Source: Alopecurus myosuroides (Eukaryota > Streptophyta > Magnoliopsida > Poales > Poaceae). From it: DNA of 64,000 bases. The notes under the pieces are model-generated. The model saw only the letters and a list, made by a program, of their open reading frames with translations, made no database searches and was not told the origin of the DNA. Below are positions 53,802 through 64,000 of this stretch, piece after piece (positions within the stretch are counted from its first letter, which is position 1; the number at the start of each line of letters is the position of its first letter). The DNA lies in contig CM054059.1 of assembly GCA_028641055.1 (NCBI GenBank), positions 437,126,515 through 437,190,514 on the forward strand, written 5' to 3'. Both the position numbers and the translations under genes were made by a program.

Positions 53802-54327
53802 GTAAGCTCCTTACTTCCATTAATTTAGCTTCTAATTTCTCCGTTTGATCTAGATTGAATCTAGGTCCGCCCGCGGGCCATTTCTCGCCTCACGCCGAAT
53901 TAGATCATTTAACCCCACTATAGCTCGTCCAATTGCTCAATAGTTGATCCCGCAGCACTCTCCTATGGCTCGTAATCATTAATTTCTCCGCGAAATCATC
54001 CGTAAAATTTCCAATCTAGATGTAATTCGCCCAAATTTCCGCAGATGTTCTTCGATACCCGGATAGATCACCACTTCCGGTTCTTTTATTCATACTATAG
54101 ATAAACAGGCAATCAACCTCTTTTTAGAATTTCTCGCTGATACTTAGATGTCCCATAATTTCTGTACTGCTCGTCAATACCCGGATAGTTTGTAATTTTC
54201 GTTCTGTCTAGTGATACTCGGACAATTCATAGTTTCCATGCCTCTTACTGATACTGCTTGTGAATACTCGGATAACTCCTAATTCCTGAGTCTTAATGTT
54301 TCGTACACTTTGCTTTGTATTTTACAG
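53802..54327 (+). other. 5' UTR intron of antisense gene, element B
   Basis: GTAAGC donor, T-rich interior with several imperfect copies of gatactcggat / gatacccggat, acceptor TTTTACAG. Nine bases later the coding start ATG (54337). Confidence 0.7.
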
Positions 54328-54336
54328 GACGAGCAA

Positions 54337-57300
54337 ATGGCTCCAAAGCACAAGGGCAAGCAGCCGGCCAAGGCAAAGTCAACCCAGTCCATTTCCGCCA
54401 ACTGGGCGCGGTCCTCCGTGACCCTGGCCAAGCTAGAGGAGCTGGCCGAGTCAGGCGTCCTCCCTCCTCAGAAGGAGATTCATTGGAGGGTTCCGGGTGA
54501 CGAGACCCGGCCTACCCCCAATCCTGACGAGGTAATATGCTTCGTTGAACACGTGATCCGGGGGTTTCGCCCCCCGGGTCACTCCTTTTTCCGTGAGGTC
54601 CTCAGCCATTACGGCCTCTGGGTATTCGACATAGGGCCTAACTCTATGTTGAATATAACCCACCTCATAGTCCTTTGCGAATCTTACTTATGCATCCCGC
54701 CAAATCTGGCTTTATTTATCGAGTTTTTCCAATGCAAACCGTGTCGTGAAAGCGGTGACGGGGCCCTCTTGGCCTGCGGCGGGGTTTCCATCCAACGCCG
54801 CAAAAATTCTCCCATGCCGACTCTAAGTCTTAACTCACATGTTAAGCATTGGCAGCTATCCTTCTTTTATTGCCGGGATACCTCCCCACCCGGCGAGAGG
54901 AAATTGCCGGGTTACTCGGAGGGTCTCTTAGATCTTTCCGATACTTTCCATGCTTTCGCCCTTGAATCGGACAGGGAAGCCATCCAGCCTCTTCTAGCCA
55001 AAATAGCTGTTCTTTCTGCCCAAGGCCTCCTTGGGCTTAACTTGGTTAAGACATGGGTAGACTTCCGGATCCAGCCCAACTCCATTCGCGCAAAGCTGAT
55101 GTGCGACTACTCGGGGCACGTCACGGACGCGCTCCGCTATTCCTCAAAGAATTACCCGGCCGGTGACACTAACAAGACTATCAAGAGTTTCTTGACGGAA
55201 AAGTTGGACGTGATCCGGAACATAGCCGGATTAGATCCATATACACGCGAGAATCCGGCTCCCGCGGTAAGATCCGGCGCTTATACTTTCACTTTCATTC
55301 TTGCACTTACACTTGATACAATCATTAACTCTTACCTTTACGCCTTTATCTCAGGCTGATAGCGCTTTCTGGAACGCTGAGACCTCCTCTTCCTCCGAAG
55401 ACCCAGAAGAAGATGAGGAGGCAGCTGACTCGGAGGAAGGTACATTCCGGGTTTTTACCCAACCCAATTTCTGCTAACTTGTTTCTCCACACTTCCTGTT
55501 TTTCCGACTGTACTCATTGGTGACTCTCAGGGCTAGAGGATAAGGAAGAGAAAGAAGACCCGGAAGACGGGGTAGAAACACAGAGTGACGAGAGCGAAGC
55601 TGAACCGGTCACCGAGGTCGGAGCTAAGAGAAAACCCCGAGGGGTTGTCTTTAAGGTCCCATATCATTCCCTTGCCTCCAAACCATACTCCTTCACTAAT
55701 ATGTGCGAGCTAAACCGTAAACTATCCGACTGGTCATACTTGAAGGAACCACCCCTGATCAAGCGCAGGGTGACCCGGAACACTCCGGGTGACGCCACGC
55801 TCAACCCGGGTATCCCACCATCTCCGGCTTAGCGCGCCGGTACTTCTCAACCTCATCCCGAGTATCAGAGATTTCCTTCTCCCAATCACCCCTTAGCGGG
55901 ACGACTCCGCGTCTCACTTTCTCAATCTTTGTCAGCTTCTTCCGGGTCCAGCAGCGAATTCCCCTCAGACTTCATGGTGAACTCCGGGTAAGGTTCTTCT
56001 CTTGCTGTTCTAATACTCGTCCATAACTTTCTCTAGCTACATACTAACCGCTTACTCGTACCATTCTCAGGGCCAAGGTCACTATCAGTGACCAGGATGA
56101 CATGGAAACTGATGACCCGGGCAAAGAGAACCCGGTTGATGACACGATGGCTGCGGCTGGCGGCGAGGAGGAGCAAGTGCCACCGAAGAACTCGGCTGAT
56201 CGAGAAGCCGAGTATCCAATAGCCTCGCACGCGCATGAGGATGAAAAGGTTACAATCCTGGGCACATGGGGAGGCGAGCTGAACTCCGACACTTGAGCGA
56301 CTCGGGTGCCTTCCCCTGCCAAGGCAAGAACTCAGTCTCCGAGTAACCAGGATCCCGGGTCTTCCGACCCGGGTAATCATTCCTTCGACCAGATGATGAG
56401 CGCCCTCCTCGCCCTGAAGGCCACAGAGAACAATATGTTGGAGCGCATGGCTGCTGAACATCAGGTAACACTGACTGGTATTTCATAGTATCCATCTAGT
56501 CCCCAAGTTCCGAGTATAACTTGTCGAAGTTGTACTTGGTACTACCTCTTTAATACTTGGGTTATTATGATATCCGACTAAACTTTGTCTTTCCGTCCCT
56601 TATAGGCACAAATGGCCCGGACCGAGGAAATTTTGGCCAAGACCAATCAACTCCTGGAGATTGAGGTAAAGCTGCGAGAGGCGCTTGAGGCTGAGGTGGA
56701 AATGCTTAACAAGGATGTCGCGAAGTACAAGAAGAAGTACACCACTGTTCAGGCTGCGCTGAAGAAATTATCAGCCCAAGTTGCCGACACTTATCGTGTC
56801 CTACTTGGTGAGATATTGTTACTTGCTGGTTCGTGACTCGGTTTTTTCTTGATCCGTGATACCCGGGATGTTTTTGATGTAACCTTTGTTGTTTACATTG
56901 CAGGGCTAACCTTGCGCCCCCAGAAGAAGATGATATCCAGAAGGTGAAAAATTTAAGGACTGTGCTCCGGAGATTCTGCGCCGGCACTAAATGGATCCTA
57001 GACACCATACAGTGGCCGACTGAGGGATATCCGGGTATGGAAACCCTTATCCATGCGTGCTCTACTGTCCCCGCATGGATTGAGCTCTGGAAACGCTCGG
57101 CATGCCGGGTTGGGATGACCCGGGGTCTTATGCTGGCTAAAGCTTACTTTCCAAAGCTTGAGCCGGCAAAGCTGGTGGCCGGGTTTCCAGAGTTCAAGGC
57201 CGATGGCTCCAGGTTCGCCGCCAAGGACTTCAAAGCTGTACAGACGGAGGTGCGTCACTCGGCGACTACTCTTGCCGATTCTCTGGACCTGAATAGATAT

Positions 57301-57591
57301 GTAACTCCATACGACACCGAGGATAAACCTGTGAAGGAAGATATGCCTTTACCCTTCGATATCTTGGAGAATTGGAATGCTGACTCGGCCAGGAGGAAGG
57401 AGGAAGCCGCGAAGAGGGAAGCCGAGTTAAAGTCAGCGCCCTCCTCCTCTACACCGGCTAGCCGCCCGCCTGTTCGTCCTGACACTGCCAATCCGGGTGA
57501 CAATACTAGGAAGGCCTCCGAGGAGCAAACCCAAGACCAAGACCCGGAAGACAAGGGCAAGGCTGTAGACCCCTCCCAGGAGGCCGAGTAA
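54337..57591 (+). CDS. Antisense multi-exon gene of element B (putative gypsy-type transposon protein)
   Basis: Exons 54337-55266, 55355-55439, 55531-55987, 56071-56464, 56606-56807 and 56904-57591, all with GT/AG boundaries and matching phases. Exon 1 corresponds in layout to the domain of A and C (P-P-G-H-S-F-F-R-E-V-L, G-P-N-S-M-L-N, L-C-E-S-Y-L) but is strongly diverged. Exon 3 is acidic then basic, exon 5 is a coiled coil (E-I-L-A-K-T-N-Q-L-L), exon 6 ends Pro/Lys-rich. Breaks: TAG 55830, TGA 56294, and a likely 1-base loss in a C-run near 56918-56926; otherwise open over about 918 codons. Own TATA and 5' UTR intron. Function unknown. Confidence 0.75.
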
Positions 57592-58730
57592 ACTCTTGTC
57601 CGATGCCGTCTCAATACCTCATTCGGCCAATGATCCTGTAAAATAATTATTCTTTTTGATAGCTCGCTTGTGCGCTTTGTGATACTGCTATCGTGGCTTG
57701 TAATATACTTTAATACCTTAATATATTTCGTGGCCCTTCTGGCCTTTTGCTTGAATTTGATATTTCTTAACTTTGAGCTTTTTAACCCTTGATTTTCTGA
57801 CTTTCTGCTATGGTTCCTATTGTGAGACTCGGTTTCCGGGTCTCGTGGGTTTTTGACTAGTGGACTTTTTTCTAAGTCCCCAAGTCCCCAAGACTCGGAT
57901 TTTTGGGTTTTTGAGCTGAATAGGTGGATAATTTGTTTCTGTTTTCAAATTCCCGAGTCCCCAAGGCCCGAAATTCCGAGTCTGGGGTTTTGGGTCTTTC
58001 AAAAGGAACAAATTTTTACCTGCGAAGCCCAAAACCTAGAGCCGTTTCACATAGGTTTTGAAGTTATGCTTAATAAACTTTGAGTTTCCGGTTATTAACC
58101 TTGCACTCTGCATAACTTGTGGTTTAGATGACCCTTTTGACTCTCTGGTACTGTAAGCCGGCTTTCGCGTGGATAATCATGTTGCTACAGCTGTATGAAG
58201 ACAGGGTCAGGGAAGTCCCATTGGGCATCATGACTGATTGTAATCATACGCTAGCAAAGCATGCCACTTTAGTGCGAGTCACATCGAGCTTAAGTAAGAA
58301 AAATCAAGAAAGTTTGGCTCCTTTGTCCGGTTATAAGCTTGCAGCCGTACTTGTTTGCAAGTAATCGGCCCTTATAACTCATAGGCATCGTGGCCGGGTC
58401 TTTGAGTTTGTAACTGTACTATTGAAGCAATCAGCCCCCAAGACCTGAATATATGCAATAAAAGAAACTAATGTACTAAAAACAATAAATAATACTTACC
58501 TGGAAGGAAAAATAAAGACACAACCGAGATAAAAAAACTTTATAAAAAACACATGAAAAGGAAACAATATATTGTTTAACCATCTCTTTATTGATATGAG
58601 AAAAGTTAGGCCAGCAAGCCGCCTCATTAAAAACCCTCCAGTCCCCTTAGGTACCCTGGATAGGAAAAGAGTGCGTCTGAAACCTGCTGCCTATTACATC
58701 GTGTAATTCCACTTGTAAATCTAGTCTAAA
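57592..58730. other. Non-coding gap between convergent antisense gene and pol of B
   Basis: About 1.1 kb without coding motifs. Contains several agtcccc words (57876-57890, 57956-57964, 58639), the complement of the PPT core GGGGACT, and runs of imperfect duplication (ccaagtccccaagactcgg / ccgagtccccaaggccc). Confidence 0.5.
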
Positions 58731-61113
58731 CTAGGTATAGTAGGGACGTAGTTGAGCTACGTTCCAAGGTCTTTCTCTCTCTTGCATAGATGAAATGGTG
58801 TGAGCGGTGTCATTAATAGTAGCCGACTCTTCCCTTGCATCTACCAAGTAATATGATCCATTGTGCAGATTCCGGCTTATGATGAACGGTCCCTCCCATG
58901 GTGGGGATAACTTGTGTTTTCCTTCCTTTGACTGCACTAGGCGCAGAACCAGGTCTCCTTCCTGGAAGACCCGGGTTTTGACTCTCCGGCTATGATATCT
59001 CCTCAGATCCTGCTGGTATATGGCTGATCTCTCCAAAGCTTGTTCCCTGCGTTCTTCTAACATATCCACGGCGTCCTGCCGGGTCTTCTCGTTCTCCACC
59101 TCGACGTAAGCCGATACTCGAGGCGAGTCATGGATAATATCACTCGGCAGCACCGCTTCCGCACCATAAACCATGAAAAACGGTGTCATCTGAGTAGATC
59201 TGTTAGGTGTAGTGTTGATACCCCAAACCACTGAAGGTAACTCCTCAACCCATGCTCCAGCAGCTCTGATACATGGGACTCGCAATCGTGGTTTTAATCC
59301 ACGAACTAACTCCTGGTTTGCCCTCTCCACTTGTCCATTGGCTTGTGGATGAGCTACGGAAGCTATATCAAGCCGGATTCCGTTATTACCACAGAATTTC
59401 TCCATCTCGCCAAGGGACATGTTGGTTCCATTGTTGGTAATTATACTGTGAGGATACCCTAACCGGTAGATAATCCTTTTCAGGAACTTAACTGCCGTAA
59501 TCGCTTCACAATTGGTAACTGGCATAACTTCAACCCACTTGGTAAATTTATCGATAGCCACCAAGAGATGTGTCTTTTTGCAAGGTGACATGTGAAAGGG
59601 GCCAACCATGTCCATACCCCAAACGGCAAAAGGCCAAGTCAAAGGAATTGTCTGCAACTCCATAGCCGGCACATGGATTTGGCGGGCGTACCTTTGGCAT
59701 CCGTCGCACCTTGCCACCAGGCGTTCCGCATCTGCTAAAGCTGTGAGCCAGAAGAAACCGTGCCTATATGCTTTGGCCACGAGGGACCTTGTAGATGCGT
59801 GATGCCCACAGTCGCCTTCGTGGATCTCTTTCAGGATTTGCCGGCCTTCTTCTGGTGCTACACAGCGCAAAAACACTCCTGCAGCGCTCCTTTTATATAA
59901 CTCCCCATTGATGATGGAATAACCTTTTGCACGCCTCAGAATTTGCCTTTCTAGTACCTCTTGCTGTGGTAACTCGCCCCGTGATAGGTAAGCCAAAAAC
60001 GGCTCTGTCCACTCGGGAACAGTGCGTATTGTGGCCACGAGCTCCAAATCCGGGTCTTTGTTAGCCAGTTCTTCCTCAGACTCGGTTTTAACTGACGGCC
60101 GCCATAGCTCATCCAGGAACACATTGGGTGGAACCGGCTCTCTGCGCGAGCCGAGTCTGGCGAGTGTATCTGCTGCCTCGTTTTTTCTTCTATCGACATG
60201 CTCCACCTCATACCCGGAAAAACACCCGGCAACCCGGTCCACCTCTCTGCGGTATGCTGCCATAGTTGCATCTTTTCTATCCCAAGTTCCCGAGACCTGC
60301 TGTACCACAAGATCCGAGTCCCCATAGCATCGTATCCTTTTAATGTTCATCTCCTTGGCTATCTTCAATCCATGCAATAATGCCTCATATTCGGCCACGT
60401 TGTTGGAACAATCAAAGTGAATCTGCAATACGTAGCTCAATTTGTCTCCTTTAGGTGATGTGAGCACCACTCTAGCTCCTGATCCCTCGTATTGCTTGGA
60501 ACCGTCAAAGTGCATTATCCAAGACTCGGAACTTAGAGTCATTGTGGGCATGCCTTTGTGAGTCCAATCGTTAATGAAATCAACTAGAGCTTGAGATTTG
60601 ATTGCTGACCTGGGCTCGTAGTTGATGTGATAATCTTCCATCTCGATCGCCCACTTGGCTATTCTACCTGTTGCATCCGAGTTTCTGATGATGTCCGACA
60701 TTGGTATAGAGCTAACCACTGTTATGGGGTGTTCCTGAAAATACGGCTTCAATTTCCGGATGGCCATGAAGACCCCGAAAACCAACTTCTGCCAATGTGG
60801 GTAGCGCTGCTTTGCTTCTGATAACACCTCACTGACGTAATAAACCGGCCTCTGGACCGGGTGATCTTTTCCATCCTCCTTGTGCTCAACGACAACCACT
60901 GCGCTAACCGCTCGGGGCCCCGCTGCAACGTATAGTAACATGGGCTCTTTAGGACCCGGGGCTGCTAAGACTGGTGCCTCAGATAGTTGCTTTTTTAGTG
61001 CCTCGAATGCCTCATCCGCCTCTTGGTCCCAAACGAATTTATCAGACTTCCTCAAGAGCCGGTACAAGGGTATTGCCTTCTCTCCGAGTCTTGATATAAA
61101 CCGGCTCAGCGCT
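58731..61113 (-). CDS. pol: pol C-terminal part of element B: RT connection, RNase H, integrase
   Basis: Uninterrupted minus-strand frame of about 794 codons from the C junction to TAG/TAA at 58731. Starts in the RT thumb (F-I-S-R-L-G-E-K-A), then the L-L-Y-V-A and R-P-V-Y-Y connection. RNase H has F-D-G-S, A-E-Y-E, G-D-S-D and N-E-A-A-D. Integrase has the zinc finger H-H ... C-D-G-C and first Asp present (G-M-D-M-V-G-P-F). The second Asp is Asn (S-I-I-T-N-N-G-T-N, about 59440); Glu is present (N-G-Q-V-E-R). The C-terminus has W-E-G-P-F-I and W-N-V-A-Q-L-R. The residues before 61113 in the open frame are LTR of C. Confidence 0.93.
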
Positions 61114-62000
61114 TGTCGTGGTGGTGTCACGGCAGATGCCATGGGATGGCTAAAGATGTGGGGACGATGGACGCTGGAGGTGTCCGGGGAGGGATCACGC
61201 GACGAGTAGCCGCGTGAGGTAAGAACAATGCACTGCAAACAACACAATCTACCCAGGTTCAGGGCCCTCGTAAGGAGGTAAAACCCCTACTCCTGCCTCT
61301 CTGTATGTATTACGATGTTTCTCCGAGTAGCCACAGTACAAATGATATCGCTACCGAGTAGCCACCCTCCTCCTTCCGAGTAGAGCTAGGTCAAGCACTT
61401 AGGGTTTCTAGGGTTCCCAGTGAGCATCTATGAGCGTGCCTCGCGCAGGAGGCGGCGGGGCACCTTATATACATGGTGCCCAGCCGGATACGTCCAAATC
61501 CAGACAAGTGTCGACATAGTGTGCACATCGTCCTTTCTCCGAGTACCCGCTGACAGCTTTGGCTCCTAATCTTGGCTGCTTCCGTAAAGTCGTTGGGCAA
61601 AACTAGGGGACAGACTGGTATCACTGTACCTAGGCACAGAGTAGGCCCCCCTTATCCTGCCACGGCCTGCTTCCATGCTGTCACTGTCAGGCAGGCCGGT
61701 CCCAGATGAACAGTAGTTCGAATGCTGCCAAGTACGGACCCAGGATACGCGGGATCCTGTGTCAGAACGGCTCCTTTGACTTTCTGGCCCGAGTAGGTTC
61801 CCGCCAATTCTACTCGGGCTACCTCTTCTACTCGAAGAGATAGAACTTGCTTGATTTCTCCTTCTGGTCATCTTGAGGTGAGACCGAGTAGCAGTCGACC
61901 GGGTAGCGAGTACCAGGTAGTCGGCTACTCGACCAAACCTCCCTTCTGTAAGCTGCCTTTACCACTTGCCTTTACCCTACTCGGGGGTAACCCCCCGACA
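61114..62000 (-). repeat. 3' LTR of element C (887 bp)
   Basis: Plus TGTCGTGGTGG ... CCCCCCGACA. On the minus strand it begins TGTCGGGGGGTTACCCCCGA like A. TATATAA (minus) at 61465-61471. Confidence 0.9.
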
Positions 62001-62013
62001 GCAGTCCCCGAAG
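62001..62013 (-). promoter_or_regulatory. Polypurine tract of element C
   Basis: Plus gcagtccccgaag, minus CTTCGGGGACTGC, one change from A. Confidence 0.72.
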
Positions 62014-62261
62014 CTGGTTGAGTCTTGCGAACTTGTTCACTAGGCTCTGCCAGCTTAAAACCAGCCTTTGCATCTCAGCCCTTGAGCCTCAAGATGCCGA
62101 GTAGAACCTCCGAGTAGCTATCTGGAAAGTACCTTGAGTTTCCTCTCTTCCGAGTAGCACTTGCTTTCTACTCCGTAACCGAGTAAAAAGACTTAGAGAA
62201 ATTTCTTAGATTGAGTCTCTGCAGCGCAGAGCACAATTCAGCCCTTTGCGCAGCAACTGCA

Positions 62262-62526
62262 CACGTGTCAAGCATCCACGACCTTGTCGTTTCGTTGCCC
62301 AGGACACGACCTGCCACGCGTCCAGTTTTCACGTAGTGGGCCCACCGGCCGTCATGTCCCATCAAGTGTAGTTATAGGCCACGATTCGGTGGTGGGATCA
62401 AATGCGGCCGTTACGCGCGCAACCGGCGCTTGTGTGCGTTTCTAGCCGGCCACAGGATCCACCACACGCCACAATCGATCCCACTTTCACGACGGTAATG
62501 GTAAACTCGCGGAGGAGATATAAATA
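62262..62526 (+). promoter_or_regulatory. Promoter of antisense gene, element C (G-box and TATA)
   Basis: CACGTG at 62262-62267 and TATAAATA at 62519-62526, 251 bp apart; in A the nearest G-box and TATA are 261 bp apart. Between them ccgttacgcgcgcaa and tgtgtgcgtttcta are shared with A. The ATG follows 166 bp after TATA. Confidence 0.65.
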
Positions 62527-62691
62527 CCTCCGCCGGTAACTTCCTTTTCCCCTTCCCTTGCACTATTCCTCCTTCGCCTCCTGCTCTTCTCCGCCACCGA
62601 GCTCTTCGCCGCCGCGCAAGCTTTCGTGCCGCCGCGGACTCAATCCCCCAAACAACTGCTTCGATTTCTTCCACTTTCCCTACTCGCAACA

Positions 62692-64000
62692 ATGGCCAAA
62701 GCTGGCTGGGCCGGTTCCTCCGTCACCGCCGAAGATTGCGCCTGGCTCGTGAACACCCGGAGGATTCCTCCCGGTGTGGAGTGCTGGGCGCCAGACGGTG
62801 AAATCGTGCCATCCCCGCGGGAGGGTGAGCGCGTGGTCTTCATGTCGCATTTCGAGCGTGGCTTCGGATTGCCGGCCTCTGATTTCCTCCGGAAGTTCCT
62901 CAATCACTTCAGCATCCAGATGCATCATCTGCCCCCCAATGCCGTCGTCTTCCTCGCCTACCACGGCGTGGTCTGCGAGGCCTTCCTCGGCATCCGGCCC
63001 ACGTGGGAGACGTGGCTCAGGTACTTCCACTTGCGCCAGCAATCCACCGGGAAGAAAGACGCCGCGGGCGTCGCCCGCGCCACCGACACCGGCTGCGCCA
63101 TGATGGTGCAGCGGTCCGGGACGAACCACCCCCGCATCAAGGGGCTGGACTCCGTCAAGCTGTGGCAGAAGACGTTCCTCTATGTCAAGAACGTTGCCGC
63201 CGCGGAAGGAGCCAAGGTGGACGATCGAATCAACTTGCCCGTTTGGAGCAATCGCGCTCCGATCGGAATGTACTGGAAGGAGAAGCCCGCCAATGACGAG
63301 GACGCCATCGAGATAGAGGATAGACTTGGCTGGCTGAAGGCGCAAGGCCTCAAGAATGACGATCCGGTGGCTTGCTGGATCAAGCGCCGAGTGCTGCCCT
63401 TGCAGGAGCGTTGCCATCTCATGTGTTACATGGGAGGCCCCCGCGACTGCACCAGGACAACCACCATCGAGATTGACAACATCGATGTTCCCTGGCACGC
63501 AAGGAACATCTTGACGACAAATCTTGGCGACAACTGGCAATACGGGTTCGTCCCGTACAGCCGTACAAAGCCAATTGAGCGGGTACGCCTTTCTTACTTT
63601 GCTTTCTGCATTTACTTTCCGAGTAGATAATTCCTTCTCCTGCCGCGAGTAGCGATCGTCCTCTGCACCGAGTAGGGTACTTAGCCGAATTGCGTAGGCT
63701 TAATGTGCTTCGTGCTTGCACGCCTTGCCGGATAGCCTACTCGAGAACAACTCTTAGGCTCGATGTGCTTTATACCTGCACGCCCTTCCGAGTAAGACCT
63801 TTCAGCAAACATGCTTAGGCTTAGTATGCTTTGTGTTTGCACGCCTATCCGGGTAGAATGCTTAGTAAACTGCCTAGGCTTTGCGTGCTTTGTACCTGCA
63901 CGCCTATCCGAGTAGAATTCCTTCCTGGTACTCGGCTAGTCTGTGATTCTTCTCTGTTTTTCAGGTTCTCACTCGCCAGAGAATCGAGAGCTGCGAGGTT
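62692..64000 (+). CDS. Antisense gene of element C, exon 1 and start of exon 2
   Basis: ATG 62692 is chosen because M-A-K-A-G-W-A-G-S-S-V-T-A-E-D-C aligns with the start region in A; an in-frame upstream ATG (62626) only adds leader-like residues. Exon 1 runs to 63582 (297 codons, no stop), donor CGG|GTACGC, the same place as in A. The intron 63583-63964 ends TTTTTCAG; exon 2 starts 63965 in frame and leaves the window. Conserved blocks with A: W-L-V-N-T-R-R-x-P-P-G, F-x-R-G-F-G-L-P, H-H-L-P-P-N-A, V-C-E-A-F-L-G, C-A-M-M-x-Q-R, F-L-Y-V-K-N, R-V-L-P-L-Q, M-C-Y-M-G-G-x-R-D-C-T-R-T-T-T, W-Q-Y-G-F-V-P-Y-S-R. Role unknown. Confidence 0.82.
63660..63925 (+). repeat. Intron-1 tandem repeat of the antisense gene (C)
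   Basis: Four to five units of 59-61 bp anchored by tgca(c)gcc(t/c) at about 63717, 63777, 63837 and 63897. Each holds taggct..atgtgcttt..(g/c)ctgca and cgagtag. Same word order as the (complemented) array of A. Confidence 0.85.

Larger units (their letters stand above)
52664..61113 (-). mobile_element. Ty3/gypsy element B, minus strand, interrupted by C
   Basis: 3' LTR 52664-53134 at left, inverted polypurine site, plus-strand antisense gene 54337-57591, then minus-strand pol ending at 58731. Pol is cut at 61113 by element C and the remainder lies beyond the window. Same layout as A but with a shorter LTR (471 bp) and clearly diverged proteins, so it is a different family of the Tat type. 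Confidence 0.88.
61114..64000 (-). mobile_element. Ty3/gypsy element C (same family as A), continues past window
   Basis: The 3' LTR (61114-62000) inserts into B's pol after gcgct (61109-61113). Interior continues to the right: polypurine site, promoter region and first exon plus intron of the antisense gene. LTR ends, TATATAAGG box and polypurine wording match element A. Confidence 0.9.

Overview
The window looks like the nuclear genome of a grass, most likely a Pooideae-type cereal or forage grass. The evidence is three kinds of grass LTR retrotransposon nested inside one another, LTRs beginning TGATACGTCTC and TGTTGGGAATATGCCC, monocot-type snRNA promoters, and dinucleotide and GC-rich 5' UTR-like patches typical of grasses. 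There is no bacterial gene, no CRISPR array, and I recognise no ordinary single-copy protein-coding gene. The species call is inference.

Left part (1-10948). A minus-strand Copia-type element (1-6065; its left LTR runs off the window) has almost identical LTRs but only a gag remnant and a gene-like GC-rich block inside. Next to it is the only clear host gene content: a cluster of U5 spliceosomal snRNA genes (about 6510-8700). Two copies have full promoters (USE, 33-bp spacer, TATA, monocot MSP motifs). A third RNA has its promoter split by a hAT-like insertion. There is also a 25-nt U5 stub and an array of promoter fragments. A short non-autonomous Helitron (9636-10503) and a decayed PIF/Harbinger transposase follow.

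Right part (10949-64000) is one continuous nest of LTR elements. Element F (+, TGATACGTCTC family) starts at 10949. Its 5' LTR holds a MITE and the complete Ty3/gypsy Tat-type element A (11884-27075, TSD tctcc). Element E (-, same family as F) abuts F's internal region from 28187. E's LTR is interrupted at 32517 by a Sirevirus-like Copia element G (+). G is broken by a solo LTR H (36147-37474, TSD aaaag), by a LARD-like element D (40329-51199, TSD ataag), and after its pol end by gypsy element B (-, from 52664). B's pol is in turn interrupted by gypsy element C (-, from 61114), which leaves the window. A and C belong to one family.

The most notable system is in the gypsy elements A, B and C. 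Each has, besides gag-pol on one strand, a multi-exon gene on the opposite strand that converges tail-to-tail with pol. It has its own TATA box, canonical splice sites and, in B, a 5' UTR intron. In A this antisense gene has only two nonsense codons over about 1,370 codons, while the gag-pol of the same copy has at least five stops and three frameshifts. The first intron in A and C carries the same family of 46-61 bp tandem repeats. A second oddity is a 21-bp (7-residue) repeat in the pol linker of A, whose core CGGGGACT is also the core of the element's polypurine tract.
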